This document shows, in pieces, positions 22,361-31,192 of a DNA stretch of 64,000 bases. The position numbers and the translations under genes are program-made. How positions within the stretch are numbered: position 1 is the first letter of the stretch; the number at the start of each line of letters is the position of its first letter. The notes beneath the pieces are model-generated. The model did no database searches. It was not told where the DNA came from and worked only from the letters and a program-made list of their open reading frames with translations. Source of the DNA: Sarocladium kiliense (lineage: Eukaryota > Ascomycota > Sordariomycetes > Hypocreales > Sarocladiaceae); the NCBI GenBank assembly GCA_030734395.1, contig JAUZTG010000034.1, positions 1,922,001 through 1,986,000 on the forward strand. Direction: 5' to 3'.

Positions 22361-22380
22361 TATTGGTCAGGATTGCTCCT

Positions 22381-23122
22381 TGCTGGAAATGGGGGATTTA
22401 TTGTGGACTATACATGAAAGGTGTGCTGGACTTTGCCGAAGATGGTGTGGAGCGTCAAGAGCCATGCTTTCATCTTCAGGAAGTTCTGTACTGTGCACAG
22501 AGGTATGTAGGTCTGAATTGCAACCTCCTCGGCGACCGCCAAACCTGGCATCAACGTCTCTCAGGAAACCATCTTCACGGTGGGGATACCTCGGAATATG
22601 GCTCAAGATTGCTCCCATCTTCAGCCTCCCGTCAGTATTCGCCGGTTGTGTATTGGACGTCCAATGAGATCTGTGCTATATGTAAATGGCACACGCACTA
22701 CGAGTTCGCTTACTTCTGAGATCACCATACTCTGTTCTAGATGCACCCAGCGAGTTACTGATGTCCATTTTTATATGGGGAACTTTTATGTTTAGACGAC
22801 CCCGAAGAATTGGAGTATACTCAGCTTTGCTCTGTTGTCGACCGACTTGTGATTCACCTCTCTTATAGACACCAGCTATTATGAACTCGAAACATATATT
22901 CATTTCGTTTCTCACATCTTATCTCGTTGCTTTCGCTTTCATTACATTAGGCGAGACTGCAGGCCGCATCTCGTCAGACTGTTTATGACAATACTGTCCA
23001 GTTTGGCGTAAGTGTCGCTTACTGATGAATGCGCATCCCTGGCCCGCCCAAGTCTGACTTAATGGAACGTCAGATCGCCGACAGCTTTTCAGCGCTTCTC
23101 CTACACGGTCAACTTCATCGCA
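22381..23122. other. Intergenic, no supported gene
   Basis: Upstream side of the tRNA array and promoter region of the GNAT gene. Short overlapping frames on both strands have no domain and no splice logic. Confidence 0.5.
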
Positions 23123-23791
23123 ATGTCAGATACCATCAAACTACGGTTAGCTACCAGCGAGGACTTTGACCAAGTTCTCGAAGTCTTCCACTCAGCTTGG
23201 GATCCTACACCATGGTTTACACATGCCTTCCCACGATCTGACCCAGCATCAGCAGTACAGGGCAGAGATACTATCCGCGCGATCCTTGGCGACCGGAATT
23301 CGATTGTCCTCGTTGCCGAAGAAACAGCGACTCTGACTGACTCAGGGAAACCCTACATTGTCGGCTGGGTTCGCTGGATCCGTCGGCTGCCTGCTGGCAC
23401 GGGCAACCCACATGCAGTCATGAAGCTGGAGGACTATCCTCGATCAGGTGATCAGCACTTTGCGCTTCGCGTACGGAAGACCAGCGCAGAAGCCTTACAG
23501 CGGTATATTGGACCGCAGGAACCGTGTTGGTACTGTTCGGGGATGGCGACTCGTGCCGGCTACCAACGCAAGGGCATTGGGGCAATGATGGTACGATGGG
23601 GAATTGAGAAGGCGGACGAGGAAGGCTGGCTGGCTTATGTCACTGGGACGAATGAGGCCAAGTCGTTGTATGAGAAGAGCGGATTTGTGACGGTTGATAG
23701 CGCTGATATGGGTTACGGGGTTGTACTTTGGTTCATGCGAAGAGAGACTAGATCGACAGGCGACAAGCATGAAGCAGTTCCCGAGCTCTGA
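23123..23791 (+). CDS. GNAT-family N-acetyltransferase
   Basis: A single exon of 222 aa starting MSDTIKLRLATSEDFDQV, the usual first strand and helix of the GNAT fold. Residues IVGWVRWIR form the central strand. The acetyl-CoA-binding motif A is visible as GYQRKGIGAMMV, and a GTNEAKSLYEKSGF segment forms the last helix and strand. The insert RSGDQHFALRVRKTSAEALQRYIG and PCWYCSGMATRAG are typical of fungal small-molecule GNATs. The acceptor amine is unknown; it could be a metabolite, polyamine or protein N-terminus. Its tRNA and MMTAG2-like neighbours give no pathway hint. Confidence 0.88.
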   Translation: MSDTIKLRLATSEDFDQVLEVFHSAWDPTPWFTHAFPRSDPASAVQGRDTIRAILGDRNSIVLVAEETATLTDSGKPYIVGWVRWIRRLPAGTGNPHAVMKLEDYPRSGDQHFALRVRKTSAEALQRYIGPQEPCWYCSGMATRAGYQRKGIGAMMVRWGIEKADEEGWLAYVTGTNEAKSLYEKSGFVTVDSADMGYGVVLWFMRRETRSTGDKHEAVPEL

Positions 23792-23972
23792 GTTTCTGCA
23801 GCTCGCGTATCCTTATCTACTTGTTGGACAATGCCCCCATGCAATGAGATCAGTCACGAAACCATGGCACGAGTCTGAGAGATCTCGCTGAAGAAGATGA
23901 TGTCTGGTGCTCTTGCGAACGGGTATCAATTTCTTTTACTTGGGCATGGGCCATAACTCCTCTACCCATCCA

Positions 23973-24629
23973 TCAACGCCGCCGCTCGCGTGGGCTCGGA
24001 CTCCTCCTGCGCCTATCGCCGGATCTCGACCTTCGCCGGTCTCTGCTTCGGTCTTTCCTGTGCCTGTCCCTCCGTTCGCTACGGTCCTCTTCCCGAACAT
24101 GCCTGCGGTCCTCGCCAGCGCGGCTCCTGTCCCGATGTCTGCGACGGGGCTTCCTATCATCGTAGCCTCGACTAGGACTTCTGCTCCTATGCCGCCTCTT
24201 CTCTCTTCTTTCCGAATCCCTGTGCCGTCTTGATCTGCCTCGCTTCAACTCGCTCGACTCCGCAGCTGTATCGCCCATTCTCGACCGATCGCCCACGACT
24301 TCGATGGCATTGGCTCCTGATGTATCCCTGACTGGCGGCGGGAGGCCCAATGCTTTGGCCATAGCATCCTCTTCGGCCTCCTTGACCCGTCGCATCTCTT
24401 CCTTGCGCTCCCGCTCCATTCTCTCCGCATCGGTCTCGTCGGCATTCGCAGGGGAGTCTTCTGCTTTGGCATACCATCCTAGGTCTTTACCCTTTTGCCA
24501 GCGACCGACAGGGGCTTTAAGGCTGTGACCAAGGTAGTTTTCGCGGTGGTTTGAGTTGGCGACCTCGTCCCAGCTGAAATTGACACCACCGCGTGAACCG
24601 GACTTGCGGACCGTCGAGACGAGATCCAT
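23973..24629 (-). CDS. MMTAG2-like protein with RS/RD-rich tail
   Basis: A single exon of 218 aa. The N-terminal block contains RGGVNFSWDEV, HRENYLGHSLKAPVGRW and QKGKDLGWYAK, which define the multiple-myeloma-tumour-associated protein 2 (MMtag) domain. A short acidic helix (ERMERERKEEMRRVKEAEED) and the motif MAKALGLPP follow, and then about 100 residues of Arg/Ser/Asp-rich sequence ending SPSPRERRR. The family is nuclear and linked to RNA processing, but its biochemical role is not defined. It lies head-to-head with MED6 with 330 bp between start codons. Confidence 0.88.
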   Translation of the reverse strand: MDLVSTVRKSGSRGGVNFSWDEVANSNHRENYLGHSLKAPVGRWQKGKDLGWYAKAEDSPANADETDAERMERERKEEMRRVKEAEEDAMAKALGLPPPVRDTSGANAIEVVGDRSRMGDTAAESSELKRGRSRRHRDSERREKRRHRSRSPSRGYDDRKPRRRHRDRSRAGEDRRHVREEDRSERRDRHRKDRSRDRRRSRSGDRRRRSPSPRERRR

Positions 24630-24958
24630 GGTTCCTAAGCCGCCCCTGTGTGTGATTTGTTGTGCGAAGTTCGAGAAATGCTAATGAGATATGTTCGGTC
24701 CGCTCGACGTTGTGGACAGAGGATGATGGTGATGATGACGATGCAGAATGTCAAGTTCCGGGTCTTCGGGGTGGACCAGGCCATCGCTTCTATGCACAGT
24801 GCAGTGTGGGGTGACGCCGCGCCAACTAACGCCCCACGTCAAGGAGCTGCTCCAAGCTCCGCGGCATTGTCGCAAAGCCAAAAGCCAGCCAATACCAACA
24901 CCACAGTCTTCGACTTTAACACATTGCGCCAGCGTGAGCAACACAGCCAGCCTCCGCA
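24630..24958. promoter_or_regulatory. Shared promoter of MMTAG2-like gene and MED6
   Basis: A divergent 329-bp intergenic region with start codons pointing outward. A GATGATGACGATG-type trinucleotide patch lies near 24722-24740. No defined factor site could be assigned. Confidence 0.5.
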
Positions 24959-25984
24959 ATGGCTACCTCCCAGAAAATACCGCTGGACGAGGTCCAATGG
25001 AAGGATCCGCGCATCATCGCCAGCATGGGCGGCCTTCACTCCAACACCGTCCTCTTCTACTTCGCCGAGTCGCCCTTCTACGAGAAGACGTCCAACAACG
25101 CCGTCGTCCTGTCCCAAGCCCTCAACAACCAGCAAATGTACCCCGTCATCCAAACAAGAGAAGCATTTGAGGCCCATTTGAAGACCATGTCAGGGCTCGA
25201 GTTCCTCGTCGGCGAGGAACCTGCCGAGTCTGGCCCCGGGGTGGGCACTGGTGTTTGGGTCATTCGCAAGCAGACGAGGAAGAAGCGCTGGCAACAAGAG
25301 GATGAGGTCACAGTGCATGCCTCGTACTTCGTCGTTGGCGAGAACATATACATGGCACCGCGTCTGTCGGATATGCTTGCCTGCCACATAGTCAGTGACT
25401 ACGACCCTTTCCACACATTCTCAAGAAGTGACTAACGAACGGCCCAGATGACCATATCCACCAATCTTTCACGAGCGTTCTCTGAAGCAAGCAGCCTCAG
25501 ACAATGGCGACCATCGATAGGTCATGTCTACAAACTACCGACGCCGCAAAATCAGGTCGCAACTCGTCCTCGTGGCATAGAATCAAAAGAAGCAACCCCC
25601 ATGCCTGAAGCCAAGTCAGGTTCTACAACTGCTTCACGACCCTCAGACCCCCAACACGACGAAACTGCCCTAGAGAGAGTCGCCGAAGAAGCCTTTATGG
25701 TGCACATGCGGTACGGAGGAGAATACATTGACAAGAACCCTATCACTGGCCGGCCTGGAGAATTCCATCTCTCATCTACTGGCAGAAAAGCCGTGCCGCC
25801 ACCTCACTCTGACCCGAAGAGTGCCGCCGGTGGGCTGGGAGCAATGAATGGTCCCCCAGCCATCAATACAAAAGTTGACGACAAGAAAGATGTGAAGGTT
25901 GAGAAAACACCAAAGTCGGCTACGATGCCCAAGCCGAAACGAAGGAAGAGCAAGATCGCTGGCGGTACGCCTGCGGCTTCATGA
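24959..25984 (+). CDS. med6: Mediator complex subunit Med6
   Basis: Exons are 24959..25390 and 25448..25984, giving 322 aa. The 57-nt intron has branch ACTAAC and acceptor CCCAG. The N-terminal half is the Med6 domain. Landmarks are ESPFYEKTSNNAVV (family pattern SPFYDRTSNNEVL), MSGLEFLVG, a WVIRKQ strand and the HASYFVVGENIYMAPRLSDML block. The second exon continues NLSRAFSEASSLRQWRPSIGHVY, the usual helix at the end of the domain. It then becomes a disordered, lysine-rich tail with a nuclear-localisation-like PKPKRRKSK end. Med6 sits in the mediator head module and bridges to RNA polymerase II. Confidence 0.93.
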
Positions 25985-26237
25985 GATTGTGACTTTGGCG
26001 TTTTACTGGCGTTGGGAACTTCAGGGAAAGGACTATACCCACAATCATGCATGCTCCTCGCGGAGATTTGTAGATAGCTGCATTACAGCCGTATTAAATA
26101 AGCCAAGGGCATCGTTCACAGTCGAGCGCCATCCTGCCCAGTCAAAATTCACTATAGCGAGCGTGAGCTCAGAAGAATGATCGCTGTATATCTTGTAGCC
26201 ATAGATCCCTGGTATTTCCTGCAGGTGATAATGAGAT

Positions 26238-29200
26238 TTACACCACAATCCAGCCCTTCCCAGTCACTCTCTTCTGCACCACTCTCTTCTGGGGCAAAGG
26301 CCAACCCTGCCCTCCTGTCCCTTCTGCCCGCAAGTACGGCACGAACCAGCACTCACGGAATGATTCTCCACCTTCCCTCCATGACCTAAGTTCCTTAACC
26401 GGCTTACCGAACTGCAGTAACGGCGTCCCCTTGGCCAGGTTCGCCAAGTATGCCCCTGTGATATCCGTCAAAGCATGCATCCGTGTCTTCGGCTTCTTCG
26501 TTCCCGTAACGGTTGCGGCTGCTGGCCGCTGCAGGTATGAGTATATGATGTACTTGGGGCATTCCTGAATACTGAGGTGGGACGCGGGTGAAGATGGGTG
26601 AATATACACGAACTGATCGCTGCTGCTCGCTCCCTGTTCTGGTTCCAATGGGATAAGAGGGATGTAGGGCACATCAATCGCCCGTCGTGGTGCCCTGTAC
26701 TGCTCTGGAGGGTTCGGTGATTGATCGGCTCGGATAGCAACCTGGTCAAAGAAGCCTGCAGCCGCGATCTGCTTCAGGAGATTAACCTGCTCTCCGCTAG
26801 GTGCATCGATCTGGTCTTGATACCTGAGACCCTGGAAACCTGGAATGTTGATGCGAATCAGGTCTGTCAACTGCTTTCGTAGTTGTTGGATCTCCTTGAG
26901 GACCTTGTAGCTGACGAAATGACTCTCGCACCAAGCTTCTGTAGGTTCGTGAGCGAATTCGCCCACCACACGAAGCAGCTTGATGGCATCTGATTTGCCA
27001 TCCAGGTTGCAGAAGTCGCGATGCGCCTCGTTGTACAGCCTGCGGGCGTTTGCCTGGCGAGTCTCTGCTTGGACATCGGCGGTGGTTCGGATCTCGTGAT
27101 CTTCCTTGACTGCCAACTTAGGCACAGCCTGATCCTCGGGGACGAAGATCTCACGCGCTGACAGGCCAGCCACCATGGCGATGGTATACGGTAGGCAATT
27201 TTGAGAGTGGCCTACCATGAGGATCCTAGCAAAGCGTGGAGCAAGCGGGAACAACGACATCGTTGAACCCAGGCTGGTGATCTTGCCGGATGATGAGATC
27301 GACGAAAGATACATGAGCAACTGCTCTGCTCTCGCCAAACTCTCTGCACCTGGTGGTGTAGGGAATGGGAACTTGGTGACTTGAGCAATCTGCATAGACT
27401 TCAACTGCAGGACCACCCCCTCCAGCGGCATCCTCAAGATCTCTGGGTCCGAGAATTGCGGGAAGTCTCGCTCGAAAACTGCTGAAGAGTACAATCTGTA
27501 GCAATGGCCCGGCCCTGTTCGACCGGCACGACCAGCACGTTGATCAGCGCTGGCCTTGCTAATCCACCCGATGTCGAAGCTCTGAACCCCAGTGAGCTTG
27601 TCGTAGCAGCGTTCTTTCGAGCGACCACAGTCGAAAACAAACCGGACCCCAGGAATAGTCAGACTGGTTTCCGCGACGTTGGTGGCTAGAACAATTTGTC
27701 GGCTTCCTTCTGGAGGCGGTTCAAACACTCGAAGCTGTTCTCTTGTGGGTAGGAGCGAGAATAGAGGGAGAATATGAGCCTTTAGTGGTGGCATCTCCCC
27801 GTCATCCTCGATCTTGAATTCGTCCTCTTCTTCTGCATCCCCGTCCTCACTCAGCTCATCATCATCAGCGTACTCGTCAAGGTATTCTCCCGTGCGATCG
27901 TCATCGCCAAAGTCCACATCCTCGACCTCCATTGGTGCATCTGACGCCGGGATATGAACCTTGGGCCCGTCTGCGGATCGCAGCCCACCAAATGCCTCCT
28001 TGAGTCTCTTGCTGAGCTGGAGAATCTCGTTGCGCCCAGTCAGGAACACAAGGAAGTTTCCTGGTGGAAGCTTTTTATGGCCACGGCAAATCTTGCGGAA
28101 AGCCTCCTCCACGTAGTCGTGATGTGTTCTCCTGGCAAAGTGCATAGTAACAGGATGTTGACGACCCTCTACTTCCACCACTGGAGGCGGCGCTGGGAAC
28201 AGGTTCGCGTTTGCCGTGAGATCTTCCACTCTGAGTGTGGCGGACATGATAATCAGCTTCAGGGGCTTGACGCTGGGGTCCTCTTCCGCCATCTCAGCTC
28301 TAAGCTTCACCACCCTGCTCAGCATTCCAATCAAGATATCAGTATTGACGCTCCTTTCGTGGGCCTCATCGATAACAATGGCCGAATACTTGCGAAGAGC
28401 AATGTCTTCACCAGCTTCCCGAAGCAGCACACCATCAGTCATAAACTTGATGGCAGTCTGAGGCTTCACAGTGCCTTCAAACCTGATCTGGTACGCAACC
28501 TTGTCACCTTGATCGCCCAGCTCGTCTCCGACTCGCTTCGCCATGCTCACGGCCGCAACTCTGCGAGGTTGCGTGATGCCAATCAGTCCTGGCGTTGGTG
28601 AGTCTGGGCTTCCGTATCCTGATTCGTACAGGAATTGTGGCAGTTGGGTTGTTTTTCCTGAACCTGTGGCACCACAGACAACGACAACATTGTTGTTATG
28701 AATCGCTTCCATCAGCCTCTGCTCTTCCGCAAGAATCGGTAGTTTCATTCGTGCAGCTTGCACTTCAGCGCTGCGTTCTACAGAGACGCTGAAGGCTTTT
28801 CTCGACACGTTCTTGGTAACTTGGAGCTCCGCTGGCAACGGCTCCTCCTCTGGTGCTCGAGGAACGAAGTTGTCTGGCTTGGGTATGACAAGGTTAGATG
28901 TTGTCGCTTGTGTTGGCTCGAAACCAAGGGCTTTGTTCCGTTGTGCAGTAGCCCATGCCTTGAATGCAGATGGTTTCCGGGCAGTGTCTTCGCCATCTTC
29001 GTCTTCGTCCTCATCTTCAGAGGACTCCTCGCTGTTGTTGCTTCCACTGTTCACGTCGTCCTCATCGCTAGAGTCGGGCTCGTTCTCATCAGATTCCACA
29101 CTGTCTTCGGGGCCCATTGCCTCGTCCTCATCTCCCTCACTGCTGAATCCCTTCCACTCATCCCCGTCCTCGTCTGATGATCCGCTAGGTTCCGGAACAG

Positions 29201-29873
29201 GGACTTTGGGTACCTTGGACTTCACACCACCTCGCTTTTGCCGCTTAGGGATCACGGGTCTCCCCTCATCATCGACGTCGAGAGGCCTCTTGAGACCGGA
29301 TCCGACGCTAGGAGCTGAGTTTTCCGGCGCAGGAGCTGCTACTTCTGCTGGTGCCGAGGGTGCTGAAGCGGCCTCGTCTCCTTCCCCTTCGCTGGACGAA
29401 GCTCCATCGGAACCATCCTCATCATCACCTCCATCCTCCGCTTGATACCGTTCTTGAAAGAGCATAGACTTTCGGTCCGTCCCATCCTCCAATCCAGCAT
29501 GCTCCTCCCTCAGTGCCCTCACCAGCTGTTGCTTCCTAGTTTCCTTACCCTGCCCAAGGGCTCTGCTACTCGAGAAAAGGCTCGTGTCAATTTTGTTTTT
29601 CGCCAGTTTCGCCAACAGCTCCCGGTTCTCATCCTTTTTTAGCTTATTGTCGAGGTACTTCTCAAATCGCTTGGCCTTCTTGCCGCTCATTTTGCCAGCC
29701 TCCTGGCGCAGCTCCTCCCTCAAGGTGGCCTTCTTAGCCTCTCTCTCCTGCTTGGAAACTGGGACAACGACATCCTGGTTCGTATCCTCGACCTCATGCT
29801 TGGCATTCTGCTCAGCCCTCTGGCGGGCGAGAACCTTGTGTTTGCGTTGTCGCGGGACGAACTTGGGCGCCAT
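26238..29873 (-). CDS. dhr1: DEAH-box RNA helicase Dhr1/Ecm16 (DHX37 family)
   Basis: A single exon of 1211 aa, intronless unlike most neighbours. The N-terminus is basic (PKFVPRQRKHKV) and is followed by acidic Ser/Asp/Glu stretches (about 120-300). The helicase core starts with GATGSGKTTQLPQFLYESG (Walker A near residue 400), then TQPRRVAAVS, DEAHERSVNTD (near 500), SATL, and in RecA2 the motifs NVAETSLTIPG and QRAGRAGRTGPG. An acidic insert (EDGDAEEEDEF) within RecA2 is typical of Dhr1. Winged-helix, ratchet and OB-fold parts follow. In yeast this nucleolar helicase releases U3 snoRNA from pre-18S rRNA. The long acidic N-terminus and the insert separate it from Prp-type DEAH helicases. Confidence 0.93.
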   Translation of the reverse strand: MAPKFVPRQRKHKVLARQRAEQNAKHEVEDTNQDVVVPVSKQEREAKKATLREELRQEAGKMSGKKAKRFEKYLDNKLKKDENRELLAKLAKNKIDTSLFSSSRALGQGKETRKQQLVRALREEHAGLEDGTDRKSMLFQERYQAEDGGDDEDGSDGASSSEGEGDEAASAPSAPAEVAAPAPENSAPSVGSGLKRPLDVDDEGRPVIPKRQKRGGVKSKVPKVPVPEPSGSSDEDGDEWKGFSSEGDEDEAMGPEDSVESDENEPDSSDEDDVNSGSNNSEESSEDEDEDEDGEDTARKPSAFKAWATAQRNKALGFEPTQATTSNLVIPKPDNFVPRAPEEEPLPAELQVTKNVSRKAFSVSVERSAEVQAARMKLPILAEEQRLMEAIHNNNVVVVCGATGSGKTTQLPQFLYESGYGSPDSPTPGLIGITQPRRVAAVSMAKRVGDELGDQGDKVAYQIRFEGTVKPQTAIKFMTDGVLLREAGEDIALRKYSAIVIDEAHERSVNTDILIGMLSRVVKLRAEMAEEDPSVKPLKLIIMSATLRVEDLTANANLFPAPPPVVEVEGRQHPVTMHFARRTHHDYVEEAFRKICRGHKKLPPGNFLVFLTGRNEILQLSKRLKEAFGGLRSADGPKVHIPASDAPMEVEDVDFGDDDRTGEYLDEYADDDELSEDGDAEEEDEFKIEDDGEMPPLKAHILPLFSLLPTREQLRVFEPPPEGSRQIVLATNVAETSLTIPGVRFVFDCGRSKERCYDKLTGVQSFDIGWISKASADQRAGRAGRTGPGHCYRLYSSAVFERDFPQFSDPEILRMPLEGVVLQLKSMQIAQVTKFPFPTPPGAESLARAEQLLMYLSSISSSGKITSLGSTMSLFPLAPRFARILMVGHSQNCLPYTIAMVAGLSAREIFVPEDQAVPKLAVKEDHEIRTTADVQAETRQANARRLYNEAHRDFCNLDGKSDAIKLLRVVGEFAHEPTEAWCESHFVSYKVLKEIQQLRKQLTDLIRINIPGFQGLRYQDQIDAPSGEQVNLLKQIAAAGFFDQVAIRADQSPNPPEQYRAPRRAIDVPYIPLIPLEPEQGASSSDQFVYIHPSSPASHLSIQECPKYIIYSYLQRPAAATVTGTKKPKTRMHALTDITGAYLANLAKGTPLLQFGKPVKELRSWREGGESFRECWFVPYLRAEGTGGQGWPLPQKRVVQKRVTGKGWIVV

Positions 29874-30280
29874 GATGTGTGGTTGCTAAGTGCAAACAGG
29901 GGCGCTCAAGGAAAAAAAAGAAAACTTGAACAGATCCGTTATCAACACCTCTCAAAAGCAAAAGAATGCCCAGAGCCTTATGAGATCTTGCTGTGACCCA
30001 TGATCTAGGTTTTTCCGGAATGCGCAAGTATGGATCGCACAGCTTTCACTGTGAAAGGTCGTAGTCGAAGTCCTCCAACTTTTTTTTCGAGGTTCATTCT
30101 TGATCCTGTTTTGGTCTAGCGCGGGGCGACTGAGCTGGACTGCCATCAACACCCTCGGCGACAAACCATCACCTCTACAACCACGATTACTTGATCTCAG
30201 GCTCTGATCCACTGGCTCATTTTCCGCAAAGACCTCCGCAAGTCTGAGTCCAATCTGCATCTTACTCTTCCTGAGGCAGC
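29874..30280. promoter_or_regulatory. Bidirectional promoter between Dhr1 and PAC3-like genes
   Basis: A 407-bp divergent region. It contains a perfect 15-nt palindrome CTTTCAC-T-GTGAAAG at 30043-30057, about 225 bp from the PAC3-like start and 170 bp from the Dhr1 start. Factor identity is unknown. Confidence 0.55.
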
Positions 30281-30807
30281 ATGGATATTCCCGGGCTGGC
30301 TGAGGAGCCATTCCCAGTTCGCAGCCGCGAAGCCTCTGGTTCCGTCAAAGGCATCCCCACTGAAGTCACCATCCTTGACTTCGCCGATAAGATTCTCCTG
30401 ACGATTTCACAAGAAGGCAGCCTGTCACAATGGGTATGCTACACATCCGGCTTCTCATTTACCCCATTTTCACAAGTCTTTTGAGCTTGACAAGTCTGAC
30501 CTGCTACGACTTCTAGATTCACGTCCCTCTCACCGGCACGTCAGCCGGGGTTGTAGAGATGACTATCCCAAGTTCAGCCAGCGGCCTCCTGCCATCAACA
30601 CACCTCACACCAAGGACGATACTCGGTGGAGGAGGCGAGGCGCGTGAGACGATGGGTCAGCTATATGCTGCTCAGCTAGCAAGTCACATCTCACTTAGAT
30701 CACCTGAGGACAGGAGAACGCTGGTCGTCGGACTCGGCCTGAAGACAATATCCACAGAGCGTGAGGCTTTCTTTGACCTCCTTGAACTTGCACAAAAGGT
30801 TCTCTAG
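30281..30807 (+). CDS. Proteasome assembly chaperone 3-like protein
   Basis: Exons are 30281..30433 and 30517..30807, giving 147 aa. The 83-nt intron joins SQW to IHVPLTG in phase 0. The small alpha/beta protein has TEVTILDFADKILLTISQEGSLSQW, then VPLTGTSAGVVEMTIPSS, an LGGGGEARETMGQLYA segment and a closing RRTLVVGLGLK-type strand. This pattern matches the PSMG3/PAC3 family, which pairs with PAC4 to guide 20S alpha-ring assembly. The match rests on overall pattern and size, since the family has no catalytic motif. Confidence 0.7.
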
Positions 30808-31192
30808 TAGCATTACAGAAAGAAAAAAGGAGTAAAAATCGAAGTCACTGTGGAAATGCTAGGGTGTAGATTGGTTTCCAAAATCGATTTGTTCTTGTCG
30901 TCGTGATGTATACGCGAGACGTAGCCCAGTCTCGCAAGCACCTTCTAGACTGTGTGTCCAAACGCGTATTCGTCTAGTGCCCGGCCGCTTTGATCGTTCC
31001 TGTGGCAGAAATACTCACTTCCATACGTTTCACTTGCGTGCTTTGCTTCGTTGTGCAATCTCAGCACTACTTCCTCCCGAATCCAGAAACACCGTCCGCT
31101 CGTGTGCACCAAGACCTGTTTACGCGCAGCTATCTGAACCTCATTCGAACATTGGCATGCTATGCGGAAGAAATGTCCATTATGGTATGCAA
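30808..31192. other. Convergent 3' intergenic region
   Basis: Three-prime flanks of the PAC3-like and calcineurin genes. No gene or RNA was seen. Confidence 0.5.

Larger units (their letters stand above)
21932..22380 (-). repeat. Tandem array of three tRNA-Ser units, about 155-bp period
   Basis: Three copies of a unit made of an 82-nt tRNA gene and a spacer of about 73 nt. Starts are 156 and 155 bp apart. The spacers share GTCCAGACT(A/G)GCAAAAA on the low-coordinate side and TATT(A/G)GTCAGGATT on the other. The outer tRNAs are intact. The middle unit and the spacer next to it carry mostly C-to-T and G-to-A changes. Confidence 0.9.
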
